Shown: positions 23,469-35,218, counted from the first letter of the stretch. The stretch is 64,000 bases of DNA from Neckera pumila (GCA_963969595.1 OZ018408.1:4151823-4215822); one strand, 5' to 3'. Made by a program: numbers and translations. Notes: generated by a model from the sequence alone, not told the origin.

Positions 23469-26400
23469 ATGGATACATCAAGTAGTGAAGATATGGAGAA
23501 CTTGCTAGAGAGGGATTTGTATGAAAGGGTTGATGATGAAGATGAATATTACAACTCTAATGGTGCTGATTCAGAGGAAGAGGTTGAGCAAAAAGGTGAT
23601 CAGAGTGAGGAGGAAGCATATGAAGAACTCACGGTTGTCATATCGGACAAAATTTTACTGTTCACGGACGAATCGGACGAATCGGACGAATCGGACGAAT
23701 CTGTGGTGATTGGCTGCAAACTTTGGAGGCCAATAACTTTTGGAAAAATTATCCAAATTGGGCATGTGATATGTTTTTCGGCATCTACAGAAACTTTAGA
23801 TGCCGAAAAACATATCACATGCCCAATTTAGACAATTTTTCCAAAAGTTATTGGCCTCCAAAGTTTGCAGCCAATCACTGCAGATTCGTCCAATTCGTCC
23901 GTGAACAGTAAAATTCTGTCCGATATGACAACCGTGGAAGAGCTACTAACTTCAATCTTTGGTATTCCAGATTCAAGCCATGCACATGAGAAGGGAATAA
24001 AAGTTCTTGGTGGAGGCAGAGCACAATATACAATTTGACCACCAAAAATTAAGGTAGAGTCCACCACATCTAGGCAACAAAGTATTCATTCTATTTTAGG
24101 AGAAGATGTGCATGGAGAAGGCCATCTTCACAACCTGCAACCACTGCCAAGAGGTTTCAATAATAGGATAGACCAATGGCCACAATGTGAAATTGACAAT
24201 GAGGAAAGTATGAATATGAGTAGTGACAATAATTTAGGAATTAGAGGCAAACAACAATGGAAAAGTAGAAACTTGAGTGGCTTGGGAGAAAGTTAGAATG
24301 ACCACAATCAATCACGCAGCTCCAAGTTGTAGCCACAGCTTGCAGCAGTACTACCACAATTAGAAGGAAATGAACTACATCAACACAACCACAAGTTGCA
24401 AGAAGTAAACTATCATGAAGAAGTAGATTCAACATTGTGTCGCAGTACTAGAAGTAAGAGAGGGTAAGGAAGATTAGTACTAGTGACTTCTATGGAAGAG
24501 ACAAGCCATTCAAAAAGGCACAGTAACTCAAATACAAATAGCAGTGACAAGTCATATAATAGGAGTTGGAGAAGTGCAGATTCCACTAGTGCTGGCAATG
24601 GGAGTGAAGACAATGGAAGTAACCTTTCCACAAAGAGAACTGCCAAGAAAATAAAGAAAGGCAAAAGGACAATACCAACATTTCTAGAGCTTCCGGGCAA
24701 CAGTGGCAATGAGCAAGAAGAGCAGCACAAGATGGGCAAATCCATCCTTGAGTATGAAGAAGCAAGTGGCAAGGCATTTTGGAGCAGAGGAGAAGGAACC
24801 AACATAGTCCAATCTGCATACAAAACAAGGCAAGTGTCAAAGCAACCAGAGGTGGTGATACCATCCTCTTTCATGAAACCTTTAATAGATGTTTCTCAGA
24901 AGAAGCCACCACCCAAGAAAAAAAATACCTCTACAACTGCAAGTGGTAAGGAAAGGGGTCTTGGACAGATGAAGCCTTGAAATTAGCAATCCAAGCAATA
25001 GAAGATGGCCACAAAATCCAACAAGTTAGTTATTTCTATAAAATACCTAGAACAAGCTTGGTAAATCATGCTGATGGGAAGATGACATGAAGAAAAAGAG
25101 GGAGACAAGGTACCGTCACCAAACAAGAAGAAGCAGCCCTACTGGAATATTTAGATAACATGTTGGCTTGGGGTCTTCCTTTGACAACTACAAATTTGAG
25201 AGAGAAGGTTGCTGAGATGGTCCAAGGAAGACCAAATCCTTTTACCAATGGTGTACTTGGAGCAAGTTGGCTAAAGTGGTTCAAAAAAAGAAATCCACAA
25301 TACACTCTTAGAGTTGCACAAGGGTTAGAAGTCAACAGGGCCCCAGAATTGTGTCCAGCTCATGTGAAAACTTTTTATGATAACCTAGCTACAATGTATG
25401 CAAAACACAACTATTCTCCAGATCAAATCTGGAATGCAAATGAAAGTGGCGCCCAAGCAAGTAGAGGAGGAGGTAGAGTTCTTGCAAGAAGAGGGACAAA
25501 AATTGTTCATTCAATAATGGCTAGTCAAAGAGAATCTATTACATTCCTATCATGAATGCAGAAGGAGAAACTATTCCTAACTTCTACATATTTCAAGGGA
25601 TGTATAGGATGATAGATCACATTAGCCTATGTGAGAAGGATGCTACCATGGCCATGCAACCCAATGCATGGATGACCTCCTTTCTTTTCTCTAAATGGAT
25701 GGACCATTTTCTTGTCAATGTAGAAAAGAAAGGAAACATGAGCCCAACTCAAAGGCATTTGATGGTTTTAGATGGGCATAATTCCCATGTTATCCTACTG
25801 GTCATTCAAAAAGCAGAGGCAGCTAGGTTAGATATGATCTCCTTCCCTTCACACACTAGCCATGCTCTTTAGCCTCTTGATGTGTCCATTTTTAAGCCCT
25901 TCAAGACAGCCTTCAAGGCTTACAGAGATATTTGGAATAGGGTGAATAGAGGAAAACCTGTAAAGAAAGAAGACTTAGCTCAATGGGCTAGTCTAGGTCT
26001 ACAAAAAGCAATGACAGTATCAAACATCACATTTGGTTTTGAATCCATTGGGATTTGGCCACTCAATCCTTTAAGAGTAAACAAAAAAATGGGACCAAGC
26101 GAAGGGTTTATAGAAAAACCTCTAGATGTGCAAATTCAAGAAATTCTAGATGAAGATGTACCTAGCATACAAGAACAAGTGGTTCACTACTATATTGACT
26201 TAGAAGATGAAGTTCATGTTCAAGATGAAAATACTGATGATGTGGAAGTCCTATAGATACTAGTGAGGGATGCTTTTTTAGATTCCTAAGATTGCTTTAG
26301 AAAGTGGTGAAGGCAAGAAGAAATCCAAGTGAAGCAAGAATTGACTACTCTACTTTCCATATCTTGACAAGCACCCAACATGTACAGGCTGTTGCAGCTG

Positions 26401-27068
26401 TAGTTGAAAGAAAAACCAAGGCACTGGAAGAAATTCAAAGGAAAAAGAGAGAGAGAGAGAACTTATCAAGATTAGAAAGGAAGAACAGAAGCTGCAATTG
26501 TTGGCTTCCAAATTGAAGAGACAGGCTAAAAGAGTTGCATCCAAGACATTCAAAGACCAATGGTCAAACAAAGTAGTCAAGGAGGCAGGGGAAAAGTTAC
26601 AAAAGAGCATAAGGGAGCATACTACTGTAAATTTTCATATAACTCCTTATTGTGATTATCAACCTCAAGAATGCAAGTTCAATAAAAAAGTAGCAATTGA
26701 CTGAATTGAGAGACTAAGAGCAAAATGGAAGTTTCAAGCTAATGGAATTATTCTTCCAACCTTTCTTCCAATCCAGCATCTACCTTGGACATATAGAACT
26801 TGGATTTGGCTAGAGGCAAGAGGAGGACCATATCTTAGAAGGGGCAGAGCTGTCCAACTCCCATGCAGAGAGCAAGAAGCAAACTACAACATTGGCAACA
26901 TCAATGTTCAAGCATCTAGAGCAAATGCAATAGTTCCCCAGCTCCAAGAAGTTCTCAATCAACCAACAATGGAAGAAGGGCCTAGACAAACAAATCAATC
27001 AGGTTACTATATGTATAGCAGGCAAATTTGTGTGAGATCACACAATTTTTCAATCTATGTAATGATGT
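23469..27068 (+). pseudogene. Broken pogo/Tigger-like DDE transposase
   Basis: Order: an acidic Glu/Asp-rich N-terminal part (23,469-24,296); a Ser/Lys-rich, probably nuclear-targeted linker (24,483-24,955); an HTH_psq-like segment (SWTDEALKLAIQAIEDG, from 24,959); a CENP-B-type HTH (EEAALLEYLDNMLAWGLPL, then NGVLGASWLKWFKKRNP); then a DDE_1 core. In the core the first acidic site reads WNANESG where the family has N-x-D-E-(T/S)-G, so the catalytic Asp is Asn here. MVLDGHNSH keeps the second Asp and PLDVSIFKPFK the third. Lesions: TGA at 24,036; frame change near 24,957; TGA at 25,088; frame change at about 25,552; TAG at 25,870 in the normally Gln-containing HALQPLD motif; further breaks after 26,254. 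A charged coiled-coil-like tail follows (26,304-26,704). Also interrupted by a foldback MITE at 23,630-23,936. Family assignment to pogo is strong; the exact N-terminus is uncertain. Confidence 0.85.
23630..23936. mobile_element. Foldback MITE (hAT-like) inserted in the transposase
   Basis: A 307-bp near-perfect inverted repeat: the left arm starts CACGGTTGTCATATCGGACA and the right arm is its reverse complement with few differences, around a loop near 23,785-23,800. Flanks GAAGAACT (23,622-23,629) and GAAGAGCT (23,937-23,944) match in 7 of 8 bases, consistent with an aged 8-bp hAT target duplication. Insertion plus duplication is 315 bp, a multiple of three, so the reading frame continues through it. 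The left arm has four CGGACGAAT units, translated as Ser-Asp-Glu repeats; the right arm has two. Confidence 0.8.
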
Positions 27069-27113
27069 GATCTGTAACCATTCTAAATCACAGATTGGCT
27101 GTAAACCTTTTAC

Positions 27114-27203
27114 ATGAGCTCTCCATTCAACCTACAATATGGGAGTTTCAGCTTTAATATGAGGTCTCCATTCAACATACAACATGGGAGTTTCAGTTTT
27201 AAT
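27114..27203. repeat. Two-copy 45-bp tandem repeat
   Basis: Two units starting ATGAG(C/G)TCTCCATTCAAC and ending TTTCAG(C/T)TTTAAT, just downstream of the transposase relic. Only a few bases differ. Confidence 0.85.
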
Positions 27204-27988
27204 TAACCATATAAGTAAAATTTGGTTTATTTGCCTATGAAAATTCTTTATCTATTGACATTTTGCCTTCCACACATGCTTTGAATACTTCATGCAAAAG
27301 AAGTGGGTAAAAATTTAGATAAATCCTATTCGTAAATTTCCATAAATTCAAAAAAGGTTCACAATTCACATCTATTATATCTTTTAGAAAGCTTATACAT
27401 TTGGAATACAATGTTTACATATAGATACCTTGTTGAAATAACAAATTAGAATGAAGCAATGAATCAAATTTATAGTCATTATTGGTCTACATGAAGAAGC
27501 ATAAAGAACATCATAGGTCAAATTTATGGTCATTTTAGGTCCACTTGTCCCTTGCTCCACAACCACAAATCCATGAATAACCACATTTGGAAAAATTCCA
27601 GAATCTATGTGGGCAGAAAAAGACCAATAAGGGCATCTTAACAGCATTTTGCATGTCAATATTCATTTTTGGAGAACTTACATCGATGTATGCGGGGCAT
27701 CTACCAACACAGTTTTCATGTCCTACAATACCTTTATCTCGAATAGAGATCAAGATTTGTACTCTTAGTACTAGCCCTATCTATTGTATGCTATATTTGA
27801 AAACAATAAAGAAATTGCCAAAGTGAGAAAGTCTATATTCACAGGCAACATAAGATGCTCCAAACACACCTTGCTTTGTATGAAACCATGTGAGGCTTAA
27901 TAGATGCTTTAATTTTCAGAAAACGAGGAAATTTGTATTTAACCAAGAAAGATATATACTTTAGAGACAGAATCAGTTGAATACATAC
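27204..27988. other. Transposon interior, no gene recognised
   Basis: Between the transposase relic and the captured fragment. A 72-codon minus-strand open frame at 27,535-27,753 is Cys-rich toward its end (KCGYSWICGCGA) but matches no family I know. Confidence 0.4.
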
Positions 27989-28425
27989 CCGACCATATTT
28001 GTAAGTGTCCCCTAATAGAAACAATGCATGCTTGTTACCCTGCTTAGAGGCATGCTGCCACAGGTTGTGAGTACCCTGATGACGCTCCTCTAATGAACAA
28101 ATCCCCGAACTTCCAAGGCAGATCCCAACACGGTACTTTTCAAGCAACCCTGCTGACCCTTCATGTAAAAATCCAAAGCCTGACGCATCAATCTTCCCCA
28201 GGGCCCTCTCTCTGCCACAAGCTTGTACAATGCAGCAGCCTAAACAAAGAGGTAATTAGCACTGTACCAATATACTCATCAAAAAGTGCTCCTATATAGA
28301 TCCAACAAGAAAGATATGTTGCTAGGAAAACATGCACTTACACCGACAAGATCTTTCTTCATGCCTACCGAGCCTTTGTGTAACATATTTGCAAGATGAA
28401 ATCGTGCTTTGGAGTGGCTGGTCTT
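27989..28425 (-). pseudogene. Captured HRD3A/SEL1L-like gene fragment
   Basis: HRD3/SEL1L is the ER-membrane partner of the HRD1 ubiquitin ligase in ER-associated degradation, built of Sel1-like repeats. Two exons with host-type splice sites are visible. Exon A, 28425-28343 or 28342 (acceptor CTCTAG, donor GTAAGT at 28,341), reads HSKARFHLANMLHKGSVG then MKKDLVG. Exon B, 28239-27989 (acceptor TTTAG, donor GTATGT), reads AAALYKLVAERGPWG, then, after a frame change and a loss of roughly 25 residues, LLEKYRVGICLGSSGICS, then SKQGNKHALFLLGDTYKYG. This order and these motifs correspond to the HRD3A segment around ALYKLVAERGPW and the following cysteine-containing Sel1 repeat. The rest of the gene is missing, and the fragment lies wholly inside the pogo-like element, so it is best read as a captured, non-functional piece. 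Assignment is from recalled family motifs. Confidence 0.75.
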
Positions 28426-29194
28426 CTAGAGCAAACAACTAGGCCCGAAGGTGGCTAAGAGCACATAGGGTTCGGAATGGAGATTGAACTGACCAGGAGC
28501 ATTGTGAAGCAAGAGTAGAAGAAATTGCTGGGAAGGAAGAGGCCACAATGAAGAAGATGAAGCGACAGGTTTGCAAATCAACAAGCAGTGCAAATCAAAA
28601 TGCAGTGGCGGGAATAGGCGGGAATAAAAATGCAGTGCAGGGCGGCCTAAAGAGGACAATTGAGTGAGTCCTGAGGCCAAATCTAGATCCAGTTCAACAA
28701 GGTGCCAAGCTTGCCCAACGCTAAGCTTGCCCCCCAGGCTGTCATGTGGCGTGAGAGCCGTTAGGTTGTCAAATTTTTACATTAAAAATCCCTGAAACGG
28801 TATTCAGAATAGTTATGATCTGTTTAGGAGTCATTTAGGGCCATGATACATGGATCAAGTGGGTGATAAAGGACTATTTGCTGTCCACTATGGGTCCCAT
28901 TTCAAATTGAGATTCACTTAAATTTAGGAGCATTGGGCATAGTTCTAATTCTCATTGGATATCAACGTTAGCGGTACTAGGTACTTGCAATGACTCTAGA
29001 AGGGCAATGTCTAACGCTTATATCCCCACCTATTGGCTGTCATAGGTGGATTAGGGTTTGCTGCTTGTAAAATTTATTTCTAATTTCTCATGGATGCAAA
29101 CTTCTCTATTTTAGTTGCTGTCTCTTTCAGCTAAGTTCAGCTACCTTAGAAAAATTTCGCCATAATTTACCAACCCCTTTGACATGGTACATCA
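28426..29194. other. Transposon interior, no gene recognised
   Basis: Includes an 84-codon minus-strand open frame (28,426-28,680), Leu- and Ser-rich, without a recognised domain. It holds a short duplicated GGCGGGAATA (28,609 and 28,618) and AAGCTTGCCC repeated at 28,708 and 28,724. Confidence 0.4.
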
Positions 29195-29225
29195 GCAATT
29201 TTGACCACAATGGGCTATTTTACCT
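29195..29225 (-). repeat. Right terminal inverted repeat of the pogo-like element
   Basis: Reverse complement matches the left end at 23,013-23,042. TA follows at 29,226-29,227. Confidence 0.85.
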
Positions 29226-30024
29226 TAGTATTGTCTTCAACCCTCTCAAACATTCATGTATTCCATGCCTTGCACTACTTTCTTCTTCCACAAACTAACT
29301 AACTTCCTTACTTCCTAAACCTGTTCCAATTTTTGAAAAGCCAAAATAGAATTGATAATCATAATTATGAGATGGTACATAGACTATTCAATATATAGGA
29401 GCTTCGTACTTAAGAGCATACATCCTGACTTTTTTTTTTCCATTCAACAAATCTTTCCCACTAACCATACAGCTAGATGATTCCTTACATCAAAATGCAA
29501 TTTAGCCATATTTCCATATTTATTGGAAAAAAAGAACCAAAATACAAAGGCAAAAAATTATAACACATAATGACTTTTTCAATACGTGTGCACTAATTTC
29601 TCCAATCAATAAGTGCTTCTCTAATTTATTGTAAGTCTACAACTACACCTTTCATAACATATCTAGATTAAACATTATAATATGACAATAATTTTCCTAA
29701 AAACAAACAACTACATTACAAGAGCTTACTTGCTTTTTGAATAAAATTATTAGCTACTCAAACATCCTCAGGATAGCTTTTCTCAATGCAATGCCTCCTC
29801 CCAAAACTTGTAAATAAATTTGAACCAACACTAGTCTTGTGCCATCACTATTCTAATTAATACTACAATGCTACAAAGGCCTAGAAGTGACCATGGATGA
29901 CTTTCAAGATTATTCTAGAATTGAAGAATGCACTATTGGTCCATAAAAGTTAGATCATTTTTGGCAAAGTGCTTTGGTGATAGGACTTCGACTCTTTGTC
30001 CTTTCAGTTCACACTGCAAGAAAA

Positions 30025-30140
30025 TAGTGTTTGAATTGACATGTCCTAATTGACTAAAATGTCCCAATTGACAGAATCCTGTCAATAAAATGTCCAAATT
30101 GATAGAAAATTGACAAAATAATGTCCGAATTGACATTGCT
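30025..30140. repeat. Degenerate AATTGACA/AATGTCC repeat
   Basis: Interleaved AATTGACA and AATGTCC words recur about five times in roughly 115 bp with irregular 15-30-bp spacing. Confidence 0.65.
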
Positions 30141-31299
30141 CCCTTGCAATGTTAGTTGGTGACTTCGTCTCCCTTGTGGTCTTTTAACCCCAATTTTGCT
30201 TCTTTCTCTATACAAATAAGTATGTGTAAGAATATACATATATCTACAAAGTGAGATTTAGTTGTTTTTAGTACTCTTATGCCTTACATGTGAGCAAACT
30301 AGATATTTTTTCCAAGACTAACCCTAGAATCATCTCTAGAATTATAAATCTAGAAAAGAGAAAAGAAAAAGAAAAAGAAAAAAAGAAAAAAACGTCTAAT
30401 GATTTTGCTTACCAAAAGTCGCAGTCGTGCTTATGGGTTTGAATGCACCAGCCTTGCTTCTAAGCTTACCCCTATTGAGTGCAGCGGAGTGCGCCGGATG
30501 TGGAGAGAGCGACGCGCGAGTGGATTCCATTGTAGCGCGGCACGAGTGCAAATTAAATATGCAGGTATACTTTGAGTTCTTCAGTTCATCTTTGATTTCA
30601 TCACGGTGTTTTTATTGCGCACATATCTTCAGTTTGTACCACTATAAGAAACCCGTGTCTTTTGCAAACAGGCAATTTTGAGTTTTTGACATGAGTGTGT
30701 GAGTGAATTTCACCATGAGGTAAAACCCATCCACAAACTTGGCCGAAAAGGAGTGTGTGGACTCTAATCTAAATGCCTCCAAGCAATGGATTTCCCAAAT
30801 TTTTTCTTTAGTGAATTTTTGATAAATCAAGCCTAAGTGAAAAAAGGGCAGCACCTCAAAATCATCCCATTATGTGCCTTAACACTCCCAATTCATCTTC
30901 ATACATGTTTTGAAAGGACAAGTAAACTTCCTAGGTCAAAATCACCTTAAAATTGCCTAATTTAGGCTCTAAGTGAACTAAATTGCACCCTGAAAACTAA
31001 TCACAGCACAATTCACTCACACCAAGTGCCTAATCTAGACTCCCTTTGGGCAATGCTTCCACATGTGCCCTAAAGACCCTAACAAGTAGAATTCACTAAT
31101 GACGCATTCTTTTTAAACATCCAAATCATACAAGCCCATGAGAAATGTACTCCAAACATGCAAGACCCAATCTGAATTGTAATTATCATTACATTTTTAT
31201 TCATTTGGGACCACAAGAACCATAGTAAACACACACATCTCACAGCCGATAGGGCAGCCAACCTCTTCCTACTAATCTGTCCGTCCTGTCTTCATCCTG

Positions 31300-31550
31300 G
31301 CTCCAAATTGAGCGAGACTTATCTCGTTGGAAAGCTGACTTCTCCATCTTTCTTGCGCCAAAAATTCAGCTTATTCCGCTTGGCCACACTTCTGCAATCG
31401 TCCGTCAAGTTACAACTCCGAAATTCCTGCGGCAGTAGGCCTTCCGCCACAAAATCGACCACCACTACCTCATCTGTGCTCCAAATCGATCGAGTCAAGT
31501 CTTGTTGGGAAGCTAGCTTGAAGACGCACCATTCCACCAATTTTCAGCTC
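31300..31550. repeat. Diverged duplication in a GC-richer patch
   Basis: GCTCCAAATTGAGCGAGACT... (31,300) and GCTCCAAATCGATCGAGTCA... (31,470) are diverged copies, each followed by TTG(T/G)... (G/A)AAGCT. The copies are about 170 bp apart. Confidence 0.45.
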
Positions 31551-32574
31551 CATCCGCTACTCCATGCTCTCGCGATAGCTCGCCAAAGTTGCTGCTTCCA
31601 CTTGCAAGGGCAACAGACTTTCTTTCCCAACACTTTTTACATCTGACCTCCACAATCCTCACTTTTCACCCACTTTCTACCCCACAAGGTGAAAACCTAC
31701 TCGACAAATTGACTATCATCCTAACCTACCTCCTTGCAATCATTGTTCTCCTATGTATTGTCCACTTTCCACCTCTTCACACATTCTCCCCCAAAACAAA
31801 CAAGAGAGAGAGAGTGAGCACCAAACCCTAATTCGACTACTACCCCAACTAACTAACTAACTAACACTCCTAATCACTTTCATCTACACTAATTTACTGA
31901 AATTCCATTAAATCACTACTTATTGCCTAAATTAGAGTTTCTACCACTATGTTAGTGTTCTCATAGTAATTTTAAGTTTGATCACTTCTTTTGTGCTTTT
32001 CCATATTTCTTCTTTTTTATTGGTTTTCTATTTATGTTTAGATCCATTTTCAAATTCTCACCATTGTTTTGGATTCCTTTTTGTATCTTTTATCTTTTAT
32101 ATATTTTAGGGTTGCAATTTTGATCTAGTTTCTCTTCCTATGCACTAAAAGCCTTTTACTAATGGTTATAGTTTAATCTAATGTACTAACACTTTTGAAC
32201 TTAAAAACTCATTCATAGTTTTTATATTTTCAATTATATAAAGGGTGAACCAATATAGTGGTTCATGGAGTGTGTCCCTTGTGGTGTCCAATCGTGTCAG
32301 CTTAGATGTCATTTTTTTCGCGTCATGGCAGATACGCAAAAAACATCAAAAATCTTAGATAACATGGACGTGTCAAGGGTCACACATTAGAGGAGACATG
32401 GATCCAAGGCTGCTGAAATTCAACCATGTTAGCGCCATGTCAACGACGAAGGCCACGTGTGCATTTTTTCATCCAGACTGTTGGTGACATGGCAGATGAT
32501 GTGGTAGATGACGTGTCTGCGGGAAAAGTGACGTGGTGTCCACCAAGGATGACGTGGCAGGCCTAGTTAGTATA

Positions 32575-32735
32575 GTTTTATGTCGTCCAAATGCTTTTTG
32601 AGACATTTTTTGGATGTCAAATTAGATGTCCAAATGTTTTTCAAGACGTCAACTTAGACATCCAGACGTTTTTTGCAATGTCAACTTAAATGTCCAAATG
32701 TTTTGTGACGTCATCTTAGACGTCCGCATTCCAAA
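32575..32735. repeat. Degenerate tandem repeat, about 35-bp unit
   Basis: Units of the type GACGTCAACTTAGACGTCCA followed by AATGTTTTT recur four to five times with substitutions. The repeated word GACGTC is a palindrome and is unusual for this AT-rich context. Confidence 0.6.
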
Positions 32736-34140
32736 CAAAACACCTCTTGAAATGTTCATTATGATTTAAATGAACAAAATCATGTCACCTTCGATGTTCA
32801 TATGATGCAATACACTGTTTAATATGATGTTAATATAGACAGTGACACATGTTATACACATCACACATATGCATTTTATAATATCCAATATAGCATACTA
32901 TACACAACGTCCCATACATAATACAACATACATTATGGTCAACAATAATTAGTGGATGAAGTTCTAATTGCCAATCACCAACCAACTTTCATCCATCAGT
33001 AAATTAGGTCAGTAAAAACAATTCCAAAGTAGAATAGTAAATTAGGGAGGATAAAAGTGAATTCGTAAAAACAAGAGCGTAAAATCGACCAGGGCCAATA
33101 AAAATCCAACTAAGTTTTATCGATGGGATAAATTAGAGTTAATCTAGTAAATTAGGACAATTTTTTTTAGTAAAAAATTAAGGTCATAAATAGTTAGAAT
33201 AACTCAAATAAGATCTCAAATAAAAATATCAAGTGAAATTGAAAGCAGAAACCTATAGGAAACCATAGATGAAGTCTGATGAACCGAGTAGCGGTCAAAC
33301 TTCATCCACGCACAACTTTTGCTAGGAACGTCCGATTCCAGTGAACTTTAGGTTTCTAGAAATAGTGTGAAATCCTCTATCACCTAAAAATACTAACATC
33401 AGACCATAGATTAGGAAAATCCAAGATCCTTACGGTTGAAATAGCTAGGACACCTTAAGTTGTAGGTAGTCATAGACTAGGATGTTTGAGGCCTTTTTGC
33501 AAGGGAATTAGATGTTTAGCGGTTAGAAAAGATCTATTGCTTGGAAGGCACAATGGACCAATGTTTAGGCACCCACTTAGGATAGGATTTCTTGATTGAA
33601 AATAGAACCGGGTTGAGTACGACTATTTATCAAGGGTGGATAAATAAGCACCCACACTGCCCTTCTCCATTTTTTTGGAACTTGGGTAGGTGTTTTACCA
33701 TTGACTGAAGTAATTCTTGCTAACTTATCCGCAGTCAAAATTATAAGCTCCACTGACATGGCAAGCCATATTTTTCTTGACGCTTAGAAAAACAAATGTC
33801 TATCGCCACTTGTGTTTGAAGAATAGAACCATCCGTCAGAGCAACATACATATCTGCCCGTGCTTTCTGCAACATTGACGGAAATCCAACACTTCAGGCC
33901 AATTGCCCGTAGGCAATCCCGTGTCTTGTTGAACATTGACGTCCGGACCCGAACACCAAAAAAGACACGGATTCTTATAGTGTACGAGGGTTTCTTTCTC
34001 CTCTCTGCGGCGCGCTGCTATAGCCGCCAGCCCGGGATTGATAGGCATCTTCTTCACGCACGAGGTAAATTTCTAAATTTTGATGTTCTTAATTTTTGTT
34101 CTTTGTTGCGATATTTTTGTTTTAATACTTTACTTGGCGT

Positions 34141-34484
34141 TCATTGTGCAGAAATTTGGTAGCGAGCGCCTGTTCCTCTTAAGCACTTTAAGCTAGATAT
34201 GTGCTGCTGGGATGGGCGCCAACCAACTGGCGTCCCACCACCAGTTTGGTGCTATGGATGCTTGATTCTCAAAGATTGAAGAAGTTATGGAGAGTCGATT
34301 CGCGGCGTTGGACGTCAAATTTGCGGCTTTAGACGTCAAATTAGAAGCTATTTCTTCGGAATGGAAGCTTTACTGGGAACTTGCGGCCGCTCAAATGGAG
34401 ACGACACACATTCCTTTGAAACAATCCATTGATAATATAGAGAAGGACCTTTTGCTGTTCAAGGGATCCAACACCTACAAGTGA
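34141..34484 (+). mobile_element. Possible LTR-retroelement 5' remnant
   Basis: TTCATTGTGCA is followed closely by TTGGTAGCGAGCGCC, loosely like an LTR end next to a tRNA primer-binding site. Downstream is a 65-codon open frame (34,287-34,484) with heptad-like repeats FAALDVKFAALDVKL, reminiscent of the coiled-coil start of plant gag proteins. No pol domain and no second LTR were found. Alternatives are chance similarity or a fragment of an unrelated gene. Confidence 0.25.
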
Positions 34485-34866
34485 TTTAATAAAGATAGTT
34501 TAGGGCCAATGGGCCTTATCTCTATTGACAGTGCATTATTGTATGCTTGTCAGGGTTGTCACATCGGGCGTTCCAGGGTCACCGAACGTCTCAGACAAAC
34601 GGGCAAACCATCCAGACGAATGGTCCGGAGGGGTTTGCACAGAAATCGAAACCATGGAGCTTCAAATTTTGCCAAGTAAAAAATAGTTACCATTGAATTG
34701 GAGGAGACTTAAAGGACTGGGCGGGGACTCAAGGGCTGGAACTTAAAGACGGGGCGGGGACTTAAGGGACTGGGTGGAGACTTAAAGGCAGGGACTTAAG
34801 GTATGTCCAAGGTAACTCCACGTCAACTTTTTTTTAACTTCACATAAAGTCAACTATATGTTGCAT
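34485..34866. other. Intergenic with a short GC-richer repeat
   Basis: Near 34,710-34,800 the phrase GGACTTAAGGGACTGGGTGG and close variants (ACTTAAAGGACTGGGCGGGG) recur three to four times. No gene was recognised. Confidence 0.45.
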
Positions 34867-34868
34867 TA

Positions 34869-35126
34869 GATGTTTTTCAGCTCCTTTGAAGGGTTGTGAG
34901 TTCCCTAGGCTGCTAGGGTCGAGGGAACAGCCTTGTGATGTGGCAAAACAACTGCCACATCACCCAAAAAAAAATTGCTTTTTCTTTCATTTTAGATTTT
35001 TTTTTTAAATTTCTTTTAATAAAAATAAATAAAAATAAAAACTGACAGCAAACGTTTCCAATATGCCATCAAAACAGCATCGGGAGAGCATGCCTGAAAC
35101 AGCCTTTAGACCCCCCGCATCTCTTC
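34869..35126. mobile_element. Short TA-flanked MITE (family 2), copy d
   Basis: 258 bp, flanked by TA (34,867-34,868 and 35,127-35,128) in a CATTA...TAATG context. Its interior has the family landmarks (GGGTTGTGAGTTCCCTAGG, AACTGCCACATCA, GCCTGAAACAGCC), but it is more diverged than copies b and c. Confidence 0.6.
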
Positions 35127-35218
35127 TAATGACTACATCGGATGGGCGGAATCTCAACCAGACGGGCTAACCGGACAAGTGGCAAGCGGGCAATTTGTCT
35201 GGTATGACAATCCTGATG

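Larger units (their letters stand above)
23013..29225. mobile_element. pogo/Tc1-like DNA transposon, 6.2 kb, with TIRs and TA
   Basis: The left end (23,013-23,042) starts AGGTAAAACAGCCCATTGCG. The right end (29,195-29,225) read on the minus strand starts AGGTAAAATAGCCCATTGTG. They match over about 30 bp with two differences and one indel. Both ends abut TA (23,011-23,012 and 29,226-29,227), the target duplication of Tc1/mariner/pogo elements. Inside are a CENP-B/DDE-type transposase relic on the plus strand and, on the minus strand, an HRD3A/SEL1L-like fragment. It is longer than typical pogo elements because of the long transposase region and the extra 2 kb beyond it. The transposase has several disabling lesions, so this copy cannot encode an active enzyme. 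Confidence 0.85.
29228..34140. other. Intergenic, no complete gene recognised
   Basis: Mostly AT-rich. A GC-richer patch at 30,460-30,545 and another at 31,290-31,620 carry open frames (30,427-30,681 and 31,308-31,646) without recognisable families. TAACTAACTAACTAAC lies at about 31,849. Individual repeats are listed separately. Confidence 0.45.

Noticed and set aside
34141..34484. LTR plus primer-binding site plus gag
   Set aside because: Kept only as a low-confidence note: the primer-site match is loose, no second LTR or pol is visible.
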